Assembly: GCF_001423585.1 (NCBI RefSeq)
Contig: NZ_LMOP01000010.1
Coordinates: forward strand, 134,893 to 198,892
Direction: 5' to 3'
DNA: 64,000 nucleotides
From: Xanthomonas sp. Leaf148
GTDB taxonomy: Bacteria; Pseudomonadota; Gammaproteobacteria; Xanthomonadales; Xanthomonadaceae
Shown here: positions 18,405 to 28,600 of the stretch, in pieces
Numbering within the stretch: position 1 is the stretch's first letter
How the letters are laid out: each line of letters starts with the position of its first letter
Position numbers and translations under genes: made by a program
The notes under the pieces: model-generated
What the model was told of the DNA's origin: nothing
Database searches by the model: none
What the model saw: the letters and a program-made list of their open reading frames with translations, nothing else

Positions 18405-19402
18405 TGAGTATCAGCATCAATGACGTGGCCCGGGTGGCCGGTGTGTCCAAGTCCACGGTCTCGCGCGCGCTGGGCACCGGCCCGGTGAGCGAGGAGGTGC
18501 GTGCCAAGGTTGAGGCGGCCGTCCGTCAGACCGGTTACCGCCCCAATCTGATGGCGCGGCGATTGCGATCCCAGCAGTCCGGCATCCTCGGCGTGATCGT
18601 GGCCGATATCCGCAACCCGTACTTCACGTCCCTCATCCGTGCGGTGGAAGAGGTCGCTTACCGTGCCGGTATGCGCGTCACCCTGTGCAATACCGATGAA
18701 GATCCCGAGCGCGAGGCGCTGTATCTGGAGCTGATGCAGGAAGAGCGCATCACCGGGCTGATCTTCGCCCCGACCCGGGTGACGGTGGGGCGCATGCACG
18801 AACTGGCCCTGGATTACCCCACGGTGCTGGTGGACCGTGCCGGCGCCGGCAGCCGCTACGACAGCGTGGTACTGGATAACGCCGCGGCGATGGGCGAGTT
18901 GGTCACGCATCTACAGGCGCAGGGATACCGACGCATCGGCGGGTTGTTCGGCAGCACCAGCACCACCGCGGCTGAGCGGCGCGACGGCTATCTGGCGGCG
19001 ATGCGGATGCAAGGACTGATCCCGGACTACCGCGAAGTGGCGCCGACCGCCGAAGCGGCGATTGTCGAATTGGAACAATGGTTGGCGAGCGACAGCCGGC
19101 CCGAAGCCATCGTCACCAGTAATAGCCTGCTGCTGATGGGCGCATTGAAAGCCGCGCGCACCGCCGGCCTGCGGCTGCCGCAGGACCTGGCCCTGGCCGG
19201 CTTCGACAACGAGCGCTGGACCGACCTGGTCGAGCCGGGCATCACCGTGGTCGAACAGCCGGTCGAAGACATGGGCCGCGCCGCGATGTCGTTGCTGCTG
19301 GAACGCCTGAGCAACCCGCAGCTGCCGATCCGCCGCATGGTCATGACCGGGCGTTGCGTGGTGCGCGGTTCGACCGCTGCCCGCGCACCCGATCAGACGT
19401 AG
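18404..19402 (+). CDS. fruR: LacI-family fructose regulator FruR
   Basis: A 332-residue transcription factor with an N-terminal helix-turn-helix (SINDVARVAGVSKSTVSRAL, about residues 3-22), the LacI hinge region, and a periplasmic-binding-protein-like effector domain containing a GVIVADIRNPYF segment. It is divergent from fruBKA, and two matching operators lie in the gap, so it most likely controls the operon and itself, probably responding to a phosphorylated fructose. The start is GTG at 18404; no better ATG exists, and the helix-turn-helix begins within four residues. Confidence 0.92.
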   Translation: MSISINDVARVAGVSKSTVSRALGTGPVSEEVRAKVEAAVRQTGYRPNLMARRLRSQQSGILGVIVADIRNPYFTSLIRAVEEVAYRAGMRVTLCNTDEDPEREALYLELMQEERITGLIFAPTRVTVGRMHELALDYPTVLVDRAGAGSRYDSVVLDNAAAMGELVTHLQAQGYRRIGGLFGSTSTTAAERRDGYLAAMRMQGLIPDYREVAPTAEAAIVELEQWLASDSRPEAIVTSNSLLLMGALKAARTAGLRLPQDLALAGFDNERWTDLVEPGITVVEQPVEDMGRAAMSLLLERLSNPQLPIRRMVMTGRCVVRGSTAARAPDQT

Positions 19403-19433
19403 CGAGCGATACACCACCGAGCGATACACCACC

Positions 19434-20035
19434 GTAGGAGCGCACCCGGGCGCGACTCAGCGTTACCGCCAGCCCTGATCGCGATCGATCAAGCCCCATC
19501 GCGCCCAGGTGCGCTCCTACAGTGCAGTGCCAGTGCGGATCGCAACAATGCCGTGAGGATCGCAACGCATGTGAGAGTAATGATCTGCACATGACGTGCG
19601 CTGGCGTTTCCGAGCATCGCCATCTCGTAGGAGCGCACCTGGGCGCGACGGGCGTTACCGGTAGAGCGTTCGCGCCCGGGTGCGCTCCTACAGTGCAATG
19701 CCAGTGCGGGTCGTAACAATGCCAGTGCGGATCGCAGTGCATGTGCGAGTAATGACCTGCGCGTGACGAGCGCTGGCGTTTCCGAGCATCGCCATCTCGT
19801 AGGAGCGCACCTGGGCGCGACGAGCGTTACCGATAGAGCGTTCGCGCCCAGGTACGCTCCTACAGTGCAGTGCCAGTGCGGATCGCAACAATGCCAGTGC
19901 GGATCGCACTGCATGTGGGAGTAACGACCTGCGCATGACGAGCGCTGCCGTTTCCGATCATCGCCATCTCGTAGGAGCGCACCTGGGCGCGACGGGCGTT
20001 ACCGGTAGAGCGTTCGCGTCCGGGTGCGCTCCTGC
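19434..20035. repeat. array of four inverted REP pairs (REPIN-like)
   Basis: Four units at 19434-19520, 19627-19691, 19799-19863 and 19971-20035. Each starts gtaggagcgcacc(t/c)gggcgcga and ends with the reverse complement tcgcgcc(c)(a/g)ggt(g/a)cgctcct(a/g)c. Units are spaced about 172-193 bases apart, and the DNA between them (agtgccagtgcggatcgcaaca, then gtgacgagcgctggcgtttcc) is also repeated, so the array is a tandem amplification of a REPIN plus flank. No gene is visible from 19403 to 20165. Confidence 0.88.
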
Positions 20036-20166
20036 AGTGCAGTGCCAGTGCAGATCGCAACAATGCCAGCGCCGGTCGCACTGCATGTGGGGGGTAACGA
20101 CCTGCGCGGCAGGTTGCTAGTGCGGGTGCCTGCCGTGTGCTGCCCCATGCCGAGTACAGCACAACA

Positions 20167-20194
20167 AAAAAGCCCCGGCATTGCCGGGGCTTTT
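20167..20194 (-). terminator. terminator of the RND pump operon
   Basis: A perfect stem aaaagccccggca / tgccggggctttt lies 23 bases beyond the pump stop codon. In minus-strand orientation it is followed by a T-rich run. Confidence 0.85.
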
Positions 20195-20216
20195 CGTCTT
20201 GCGATCAACCGATCGA

Positions 20217-23200
20217 TCAACGATCCGGACGGTGCGTGCCGGAGTCGTTCTGTGCGACCAGATACTCCTTGGACTGCTCGTCCAGCTTGTCGCCCAGCAT
20301 GCGGCGCACCACCACGAAGAACAGCGGGATGAAGATCACGCCAAGCACGGTGGCGAACACCATGCCGCCGATCACGCCGGTGCCGATGGAGTGACGCGAG
20401 TTGGCGCCGGCACCGGTGGAGATCGCCAGCGGCAACACACCCAGGATGAAGGCGAACGAGGTCATCAGGATCGGGCGGAAACGCAGGTGCGCCGCTTCCA
20501 GGGTCGCCTCGCGCAGGGTCTTGCCCGCCGCGCGCTGCTCCACCGCAAATTCCACGATCAGGATCGCGTTCTTTGCCGCCAGACCAATCACCGTGATCAT
20601 GCCGATCTTGAAGTACAGATCGTTCGGCAGACCGCGCAACATCGAGAACACGATCGCACCCAGCACGCCGATCGGCACCACCATCAGCACCGCCACCGGA
20701 ATCGACCAGCTCTCGTAGAGTGCGGCCAGGCACAGGAACACCACCACCACCGACAATGCCAGCAGCAGCGTCGCCGCGTTACCGGCAATGATTTCCTGAT
20801 ACGACATGCCGCTCCAGTCGAAACCGAAGCCCGGCGGCAGGTCGTTGTTGACGATCTCTTCCATCGCCGTCATCGCCTGACCGGAGCTACCGCCCGGGGC
20901 AGGGTTACCCACGATGTTCACCGCCGAATAGCCGTTGTAGCGATTCAGCGCCGGCGAGGCGTACGTCCATTCGGCCTTGACCACGTTGCTCAGCGGAATC
21001 ATGCCGGGCTGGCCATCGGCACCCACCGCCGTCGTGCTCGGGCTGAAGAAGTTGCGCAGCGACTCGGGGCCGGTACGGAACTGATCGTCGGCACGGATGT
21101 TGACGCGCTTGATGCGGCCTTCGGAGAAATAGTCGTTGACGTACACCGGTGCCAGCATCAGCTGGATCGAGCTGTAGATGTCGCTGACTTCCAGGCCCAT
21201 CGACTGCGCCTGCACGCGGTCCACATGCAACTGCAACTGCGGCGAATTTTCCAGGCCGTTCGGGCGCACGCCCACCATGGTGTCGGCCTTTTGCGCCGCC
21301 TTGCCCAGCACGATATTGCGCGCCTGGGTCAAGGCTTCCTGGCCTGCGCCGGAGCGGTCCTGCAGCCACATGTCGAAGCCGCCGAACTGGCCAAGGCCCT
21401 GCACGGTCGGCAGGTTGACCACGAAGATCTGCGCGCCCTTGATGCCGTAGAAGGCACCGTTGAGTTGCTGGATCAACTGCTCGGCAGTGACGTCACGCTC
21501 GTCCCACGGCTTGAGCCGGATGAAGCCCATGCCGACGTTTTCGCCCGAGCCCAGGAAGCTGAACCCGGCAATCTGCAGCATGCCTTCCACGGCCGGCTGC
21601 TTTTCCAGCACCGCACGCATTTGCGCAAACGCTTCGTTGGTGCGGATCTTGGTGGCGCCCGGCGGCAACTGCACGATGGCCACCGCAAAACCCTGGTCTT
21701 CTTCCGGCAGGAAGCTGCCCGGCATGCGGGTGAACAGGAAGCCGCACAGCACCACCAGCACCACGAACACGATCATCCACGGCGGCGAGCGCTTCAGCGT
21801 GTGACCCACCACGCCGACATAGCGATGCGCTAGCTTGTCGTAGTACTTGTCGAAGGTGCGGTAGACCCAGTTCTTCTTGTCCGAATGGGTGGGCTTGAGG
21901 AAGCTGGCGCACAAGGCCGGCGTAAAGGTCAGCGCCAGGAACGCGGAGAAACCCATCGACATGGCGATGGTCAGCGCGAACTGCTTGTAGATCGCGCCGG
22001 AGGCGCCGGGCTGCAGCGAGGAGGGGATGAACACCGCCGCCAGCACCACGGTGATGGCCACCACCGCGCCGGTGATCTGGGTCATCGCCTTCTGCGTGGC
22101 CGCCTTCGGCTCCAGATGCTCCTCGCTCATGATGCGTTCGACGTTCTCGATCACCACGATCGCATCGTCCACCACGATGCCGATCGCCAGCACCATCGCA
22201 AACAGGGTGAGCTGGTTGATGGTGAAGCCGATGGCGTACATGCCGAAGAAGGTGCCCAGCAGTGCCACCGGAATCACCAGGGTCGGGATGACCGTGGCGC
22301 GGAAGTTCTGCAGGAACAGCAGCATCACCAGGAACACCAGCACGATGGCTTCCACCAGCGTGTGCACCACTTCCTCGATGGAGATGCGCACGAAGGTGGT
22401 CGATTCGTACGGCGCAAACCAGGTCACGCCCTGCGGGAAGGTGGGCTGCAGTTCGTCGAGCTTGGCACCGACCGCCTCGGACACGTTCAGTGCGTTGGCG
22501 CCCGGCAGCAACTGGATGCCGAAGGCACCGGTGGGCTTGCCGTTGTACTGGGTATCGAAGCCGTAGTTGCTCGGCCCCACGGTGACCCGCGCGACATCCT
22601 TCAGGCGCACCGTTGCACCGTTGTTGTCGGTGCGCAGGATGATGTTCTCGAACTCTTCCGGCGAGCTGAAACGCCCTTCCGCCGACACCGTGGCAGTGAA
22701 GCTGATGCCTTGCGGCGTGGGGTCGGCACCGACCGAACCGGCCGCGAACTGCACGTTCTGGTTACGTACCGCGGTCAGCACCTGGGTGGCCGACAGGTTG
22801 TAGCCCTGCAGCTTCTCCGGGTTCAACCAGATGTTCATCGCGTACTCGGCGCCAAACTGGTTGGTGCTGCCAACGCCGGGAACGCGCGAAATCTGCTCAA
22901 GCACGCGCGAGCCGACGATGTCGTTGAGCGCATCGCGGTTGATCGACGGATTGTCCGACCGCAGCGCCGCCACCATCAGGAAGCCGGCGTTGGCCTTGGC
23001 CACCACCACACCCTGCTGGGTGACTTCGGACGGCAGGCGCGGCGTGGCCAACGACACCTTGTTCTGCACCTGCACCTGCGCGATATCCGCGTCGGTGCCG
23101 GTTTCGAAGGTCAGGGTGATGGTCACGCGGCCGTTGGAGGCCGACGAGGAGTTGAAGTACAGCAGGTGGTCGATACCGGTGAGCTGCTGCTCGATGACCT

Positions 23201-23387
23201 GCGTCACCGCTTTTTCGGCGGTATCGGCGCTGGCACCGGGGAAGTTGGCGGTGACGGTGACCTGCGGCGGGGCGATCGTGGGGTACGACTCGATACCCAG
23301 ATTCAGGATCGAGATCACGCCCGCAAGCGAGATCAGGATCGCCACCACCCAGGCAAAGATCGGGTGTTCGATAAAAAACTTAGGCAT
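20217..23387 (-). CDS. RND-family multidrug efflux transporter (AcrB/MexB type)
   Basis: The inner-membrane proton antiporter of a tripartite efflux pump. The 1056-residue protein has the HAE1-family start MPKFFIEHPIFAWVVAILI, two large periplasmic loops, and 12 membrane spans. Span 4 carries the proton-relay Asp pair in GIVVDDAIVVIENVER; the matching Lys lies in the later GLAAKNAILIVEFA motif. It follows the adaptor gene by 12 bases. No outer-membrane channel gene is in the operon, so the pump probably uses a TolC-like protein encoded elsewhere. Confidence 0.95.
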   Translation of the reverse strand: MPKFFIEHPIFAWVVAILISLAGVISILNLGIESYPTIAPPQVTVTANFPGASADTAEKAVTQVIEQQLTGIDHLLYFNSSSASNGRVTITLTFETGTDADIAQVQVQNKVSLATPRLPSEVTQQGVVVAKANAGFLMVAALRSDNPSINRDALNDIVGSRVLEQISRVPGVGSTNQFGAEYAMNIWLNPEKLQGYNLSATQVLTAVRNQNVQFAAGSVGADPTPQGISFTATVSAEGRFSSPEEFENIILRTDNNGATVRLKDVARVTVGPSNYGFDTQYNGKPTGAFGIQLLPGANALNVSEAVGAKLDELQPTFPQGVTWFAPYESTTFVRISIEEVVHTLVEAIVLVFLVMLLFLQNFRATVIPTLVIPVALLGTFFGMYAIGFTINQLTLFAMVLAIGIVVDDAIVVIENVERIMSEEHLEPKAATQKAMTQITGAVVAITVVLAAVFIPSSLQPGASGAIYKQFALTIAMSMGFSAFLALTFTPALCASFLKPTHSDKKNWVYRTFDKYYDKLAHRYVGVVGHTLKRSPPWMIVFVVLVVLCGFLFTRMPGSFLPEEDQGFAVAIVQLPPGATKIRTNEAFAQMRAVLEKQPAVEGMLQIAGFSFLGSGENVGMGFIRLKPWDERDVTAEQLIQQLNGAFYGIKGAQIFVVNLPTVQGLGQFGGFDMWLQDRSGAGQEALTQARNIVLGKAAQKADTMVGVRPNGLENSPQLQLHVDRVQAQSMGLEVSDIYSSIQLMLAPVYVNDYFSEGRIKRVNIRADDQFRTGPESLRNFFSPSTTAVGADGQPGMIPLSNVVKAEWTYASPALNRYNGYSAVNIVGNPAPGGSSGQAMTAMEEIVNNDLPPGFGFDWSGMSYQEIIAGNAATLLLALSVVVVFLCLAALYESWSIPVAVLMVVPIGVLGAIVFSMLRGLPNDLYFKIGMITVIGLAAKNAILIVEFAVEQRAAGKTLREATLEAAHLRFRPILMTSFAFILGVLPLAISTGAGANSRHSIGTGVIGGMVFATVLGVIFIPLFFVVVRRMLGDKLDEQSKEYLVAQNDSGTHRPDR

Positions 23388-23399
23388 GTCCGGGTTCCG

Positions 23400-24716
23400 T
23401 CACTGCTGCTTGGACTGGGAGTCGGCCGGTTGCGCGGCCGCATCCTGCTTGGGCTGTTCCTGCGCTGCCGGTGCCGCGGCATCGGCTGCGTTTGCAGCTG
23501 GTGCGGCCTTCGCATCGTCAGCCTGGCCTGCGGCCGGAGCCGCGCCAGGTGCACCGGGCTGCCCCGGCTGGCCACCGGCGGCCGGCTTGTTCGGATCCCA
23601 CGGCACGCCCTTGGCCGGCTGACCTTCCTTGGCCTTCTGCACGCCATCGACAATGATCTGGTCGCCCGGGGTCACGCCGCCGGTCACGATCCACTGGCCT
23701 TTCTGCTGGCCGTCGACAGTGAGGTTCTTGCGCACCACCTTGCCGTCCTTGCCCAGCACCAATGCATAGGCGCCCATCGCATCGCGCTGCAGCGCCTGCT
23801 GCGGCAGCAGGTAGGCATTGTTGCGCTGCCCCAGGCTGGCCTTGAAGGTGACGAATGCGCCCGGCAGCAGCGCCAGTTCCGGGTTGGGCAGGGTCGCGCG
23901 CAGCGACACCGCACCGGTGCTCGGGTCCACCGTCACTGCCGACACGTCCAGCGTGCCGGGGTGCGGGTACAGGGTGCCGTTGCCCAGCTCCACGTTAATG
24001 GTGGACTTGCCGTCGCCGCTGAGCTGCACGTTGCCGCTGCTCTGCGCCTGGCGCAGTGCGGCGAGTTCTTCGCTGCTCATTGCAAAGTTCACGTACAGCG
24101 GGTCGATCTGGTCGACCGTGGTCAGCAGGGTGGCTTCACCCGAGCCGACCAGCGCGCCTTCGGTGACCCGCTGAATGCCGGCACGGCCGGTGATCGGCGA
24201 GGTGACGCTGGCGAAGCTGAGCTGGATGCGGGCGGACTCGACCAGGCCACGCGCCTGCTGCACGTTGGCCCCGGAGGAGCGCTCGGTGGCTTCGGCGTTG
24301 TCGATATCGGCGCGCGAGACGTATTGCTGCGGCGCCAGGCTACGCGCGCGCTTGGCGGCGACCTGGGCGTTGGCGTAGGTCGCCTGCGCGGCTGCCAGCT
24401 GGCCCTGCGCCTGCAACAACGTGGCACGCAGCGGCATCGGATCGATCTCGAACAGCGGCTGGCCTTCCTTGACGTCAGTGCCTTCGGTGTACAAGCGCTT
24501 GAGCAGCACGCCGTCCACGCGGGCGCGCACGTCGGCCGAGCGGAACGCCGATAGGCGACCCACCAGGTCGCGCTCCAGGGGCAGCGTCTGCGGCTTCATT
24601 TCCAGCACCGACACTTCCGGCGGCGGCGGCGCCTGCTGTTGTTCGGGCTTGCTGCATGCAGCGAGCGCCACGGTGATGGCCAAGGCCAGGCCGAAGGTGC
24701 GGAGCGGGGCAATCAT
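23400..24716 (-). CDS. RND efflux periplasmic adaptor (membrane fusion lipoprotein)
   Basis: A 438-residue adaptor linking the RND pump to an outer-membrane channel. The start at 24716 gives a lipoprotein signal (TVALAAC, lipidated Cys21). The body shows the usual order: lipoyl-like half with VRARVDGVLLKRLYTEGTDV, an alpha-hairpin rich in Ala and Gln (about 95-165), and a beta-barrel domain. The C-terminal 80 residues are a Gln/Ala/Pro-rich tail, longer than usual. An upstream frame extension to 24830 is rejected because it would bury the signal sequence. Confidence 0.93.
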   Translation of the reverse strand: MIAPLRTFGLALAITVALAACSKPEQQQAPPPPEVSVLEMKPQTLPLERDLVGRLSAFRSADVRARVDGVLLKRLYTEGTDVKEGQPLFEIDPMPLRATLLQAQGQLAAAQATYANAQVAAKRARSLAPQQYVSRADIDNAEATERSSGANVQQARGLVESARIQLSFASVTSPITGRAGIQRVTEGALVGSGEATLLTTVDQIDPLYVNFAMSSEELAALRQAQSSGNVQLSGDGKSTINVELGNGTLYPHPGTLDVSAVTVDPSTGAVSLRATLPNPELALLPGAFVTFKASLGQRNNAYLLPQQALQRDAMGAYALVLGKDGKVVRKNLTVDGQQKGQWIVTGGVTPGDQIIVDGVQKAKEGQPAKGVPWDPNKPAAGGQPGQPGAPGAAPAAGQADDAKAAPAANAADAAAPAAQEQPKQDAAAQPADSQSKQQ

Positions 24717-24730
24717 CAGGAGGAACTCCG

Positions 24731-25390
24731 TTAGGGTCTTGAAGTGAGAAGAGCAAGCGGGGCCAGCGCAGGCGCGGCGTTGGCCGCGGCAAACGCCCGC
24801 AAAAAGGTATCGACGGCGAACTGCGCCCACTGCTGCCTGGCGGCAAGGCCGGCGCGATGGGGAACCTGAAACCGTTGGCGATCGAAATCCAGCCCGACGA
24901 TCATGCTGAGCAGCAGCTCGGCCATGAAGTGCGGATCGTCATGGCGCAGCTGGCCGGCGGCCATCGCTTGCTCGAAGCGATGCGCCAGGCGTTGCTGCAT
25001 ACCGACGACGCCCTCCTGGAAGATCTGCTGGGATTGATCGGGGAACCGGTGCGACTCGGCTTCCACCAAACGACAGGTCTGTAACACATCCGGGCTGTTC
25101 AGACGGTCAAGATGGGCCAGCGCGAAGGCCAGCAGATCTTCGCGCAGATCGCCGGACACCGCGTCCAGCGGTACCGTGGCCAGGTGCACGTGGTCCTGCA
25201 GGACATCGCGCAGCAGATTCTCTTTACAACCGTAATAGCTGTAGAGCGTTTGCTTGGAACAGCCGGCGCGCTCGGCCACCGCGTCCATGCTCAGCCGCAT
25301 GCCGCGCTCGGCAAGCAACGTATGCACGGCAGCATGGATGCGGCGATCGCAGTCCGAACGCCGGGCAGCACGGGGGGAACGAGGAGTCAT
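24731..25390 (-). CDS. TetR-family regulator of the RND operon
   Basis: A 219-residue repressor with an N-terminal TetR helix-turn-helix (about residues 20-65; MDAVAERAGCSKQTLYSYYG) and a C-terminal AcrR-type ligand domain. It is the first gene of the TetR / adaptor / pump operon, with only 14 bases between it and the adaptor start. An imperfect operator lies nine bases upstream of its ATG, so the operon is probably autoregulated. Confidence 0.92.
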   Translation of the reverse strand: MTPRSPRAARRSDCDRRIHAAVHTLLAERGMRLSMDAVAERAGCSKQTLYSYYGCKENLLRDVLQDHVHLATVPLDAVSGDLREDLLAFALAHLDRLNSPDVLQTCRLVEAESHRFPDQSQQIFQEGVVGMQQRLAHRFEQAMAAGQLRHDDPHFMAELLLSMIVGLDFDRQRFQVPHRAGLAARQQWAQFAVDTFLRAFAAANAAPALAPLALLTSRP

Positions 25391-25398
25391 GGCGGTAG

Positions 25399-25413
25399 AC
25401 TATACCGTCCAGT
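25399..25413. promoter_or_regulatory. candidate TetR operator
   Basis: actataccgtccagt is an imperfect 7-1-7 palindrome (actggac / gtatagt on the minus strand) just upstream of the TetR start. Position and type fit autorepression, but no footprint can be inferred from sequence. Confidence 0.45.
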
Positions 25414-25667
25414 TTAGTTTTTAAACAGCCTTGACGATCGCAGTTTGGTCTGCGCAACGCCTTGTGTGCCAAGCATTCGACCTGACTTTGCCGGATCTGG
25501 CGATCCGGCGACCCTCCGGCCGGCCAGGGGTGGAGAAACTACAGAGCCATACGGCTTTTGCGCCACTGCCGCGCCTGCTACGTGCCGCGCATTTGCGCTA
25601 TGCAGCAAGGCGTTGTCACGGCGCATCGGTACAATTCAGGTTTTCCACCGAGCATCCCAGCTCTCTC

Positions 25668-28600
25668 ATGACAGCCAAGAAAGCCGCTTCGAAATCGTCC
25701 ACGACGTCGGTCAAACCGGTCGCCGAACGTGCCGTCCCCGTGCTTGCCACCGAACCGCAGGCGGTCACCCTAGAGCCGGTGTTTGCCGCGTTGCGCAAGC
25801 GCTACCCGGCGGCCCGACAGTCCGAGGTCCAGTTGTTCGCGGCCGATTTCTATCGGCGCATGGAAGAGGACGAGTTCCCGAACCATCCGCCCGAACAGTG
25901 GGCGGCGTTGGCGGCCGACATGCTGGAATTTGCGCGCGTGCGCAAAGCCGGCACGGTCAATGTGCGGGTGTTCAACCCGGCCCTGAAGAGCCACGGCTAC
26001 GAGTCGCCGCACACGCTGCTGCAGATCGTCAACGACGACATGCCGTTCTTGGTGGACTCGGTCAGCATGACCTTGTCGGACCTGGGCATCGGCGTGCATG
26101 TGCTCGGCCACCCGGTGCTGCGCATCGCGCGCGACAAGGCCGGCAAGCTGACCGCGGTGGGCGAGGGCAAGAGCGAATCGTTGATGGTGCTGGAGATCGA
26201 CCGCCAGCCTGCCGATGAGATGGCCAAGGTGGAAGCGGCGGTGCGCAAGGTGCTGGGCGAAGTGCGCGCCATCGTGCACGACTGGGCCTCGATGCGCGAA
26301 AAGATGGTGATGCTGGCCGACGATCTGGCCACCCGCCGCCTGCCGATCGACGACATCAGCCGCCACGAAGCGCAGGAGTTCTTGCGCTGGGCTGCTGCCG
26401 ACCATTTCACCTTCTTCGGCTACCGCGAGTACCGCGTGGAGAAGCAGGACGGCCAGGAGGTGTTGGCACCGGTGGAGGAAACCGGCCTGGGCCTGATGCG
26501 CGGCCACGACACCTCGCCGGCGCGCCCGGTGACCACGCTGGCGGCGCATGGCTTGAATGCATCGTCCAAGCGCAAGGACGCGTTGATCCTGACCAAGACC
26601 AATGCACGTTCGCGCGTGCATCGCGTTGGCTACATGGATTACATCGGCATCCTGGAATTCGATGGCAAGGGCCGTATCGTCGGCGAGCAGCGCTTCCTGG
26701 GCCTGTTTACCTCCAGCGCCTACAACCGCCGTCCGTGGGAAATTCCGCTGGTGCGTCAGCGCCACGAATACGTGATGAGCAAGTCGGGGCTGACCCCGAG
26801 CAGCCATAGCGGCAAGGCGTTGCGGCATATTCTTGAGACGCTGCCGCGCGAAGAGTTGTTCCAGTCCAACGAAGAAGAGCTGTACCGCACTGCGATCGGC
26901 ATCCTAGGCTTGCAGGAGCGCGTGCGTAGCCGCATGTTCCTGCGCCGCGACAAGTACAGCCGCTTCATTTCTGCACTGGTGTACATCCCGCGCGAGCGCT
27001 TCAACACCGATGTGCGGTTGCGTATCGAAGGGCTGTTGAAAGACGCGTTGCACGGCGAATACATCGATTCGTCGGTGGTGCTGGGCGAGTCGCCGCTGGC
27101 GCAGCTGCATCTGATCGTGCGGCCCAAAAGCGGCGAAGCGCTGGAGTTCAACACCACCGAACTCGAATCGCGGCTGGCGCATCTGCTGCGCAACTGGCGC
27201 GATGCCCTGCGCGAAGCGCTGGTGGCACGTCACGGCGAGGCCAATGGCCTGCGCATGGCGGCCAACTTCGGCCGCGCGCTGCCTGCCGGCTACATCGAAG
27301 AGTCGTCGATCGAATCGGCGGTTTCCGATGTCGAACATCTGGCAACCCTGGATGGCCCGGACGATCTGCATCTGAGCCTGCAGGAAATCCGTCGCGACGA
27401 CGGGGTGCGGCTGGATGCCGGCGAAGGCCTGCGTTTGAAGTTGTACCGTCAGCTCGACGACATCCCGTTGTCGGATGCGATGCCGATGATGGAAAACATG
27501 GGCCTGCGCGTGATCTCCGAGCGGCCGTATCGGCTGCAGGTGGGCGAGACGCCGGTCTATATCCAGGATTTCGAAGTCGAATCGACCGCGGGCAAGATCG
27601 ACGCCGCCCATGCCGATGCCGGTTTCGGCGAAGCCTTCGAGCGTATCTGGAATGGCGATGCCGAAAACGACGGCTTCAACCGGCTGATCCTGGCCGCCGG
27701 TCTGCACTGGCGCCAGGTCGCGTTGCTGCGTGGTTACTGCAAGTATCTGCTGCAGACCGCGGTGCCGTTCTCGCAGACCTATGTCGAAGCCACGTTCACC
27801 CGCTATCCGCTGCTGGCGCGCCTGTTGGTGGAACTGTTCGAAGCGCGCTTCGACCCGTCCACCGGCAGCGAAACCAAGGCGCAGATCTTTGCCGGCCAGG
27901 AACGTCTGCGCGAAGAACTCTCCGCGCTGGCAGGTGGTGATGAGGCCACGCTCAAGGCCCTGGAACCGGTGCTCGCGGCACGCGGCGGCGACCGCGCTGC
28001 GCAGCAGGAGGCTACCCGCGCCACCTTGCTCAAGCTGATGGACCGTGTGTCCAGCCTGGACGAAGACCGCATCCTGCGCAGCTTCATCGACGTGATCGAT
28101 GCCACGCTGCGCACCAACTACTACCAGACCGACAAGCACGGCAAGTACGGCCATTGCATCAGCTTCAAACTGGATTCGGCGATCGTGCCGGATCTGCCCA
28201 AGCCGCGTCCGTATCGCGAAATCTTCGTCTACGGCCCGCGCGTGGAAGGCGTGCATCTGCGCTTTGGCGCAGTGGCGCGTGGCGGCCTGCGCTGGTCGGA
28301 CCGTCGCGAGGATTTCCGCACCGAGGTGCTGGGTCTGGTCAAGGCGCAGATGGTCAAGAACACGGTCATCGTGCCGGTCGGCGCCAAGGGCGGTTTCTAC
28401 GTCAAGCGCTCGCCGGTCGGTGGCGATCGTGACGCGATCCAGGCCGAAGGCATCGCCTGCTACAAACTGTTCATCCAGGGCCTGCTCGACATCACCGACA
28501 ACATCGTCGGTGGCAAGATCGTGCCGCCGCCGCAGGTGGTGCGCCACGATCAGGACGACCCGTATCTGGTGGTCGCCGCCGACAAGGGCACGGCGACGTT

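Noticed and set aside
19434-20035. CRISPR array from regularly spaced palindromes
   Set aside because: Spacers are themselves repeated and units are inverted REP pairs; there are no cas genes.
25490-25509. Palindrome gccggatc-tggc-gatccggc as a regulator site or riboswitch for glutamate dehydrogenase
   Set aside because: Only eight-base arms in the leader, with no further conserved structure; too weak to call.
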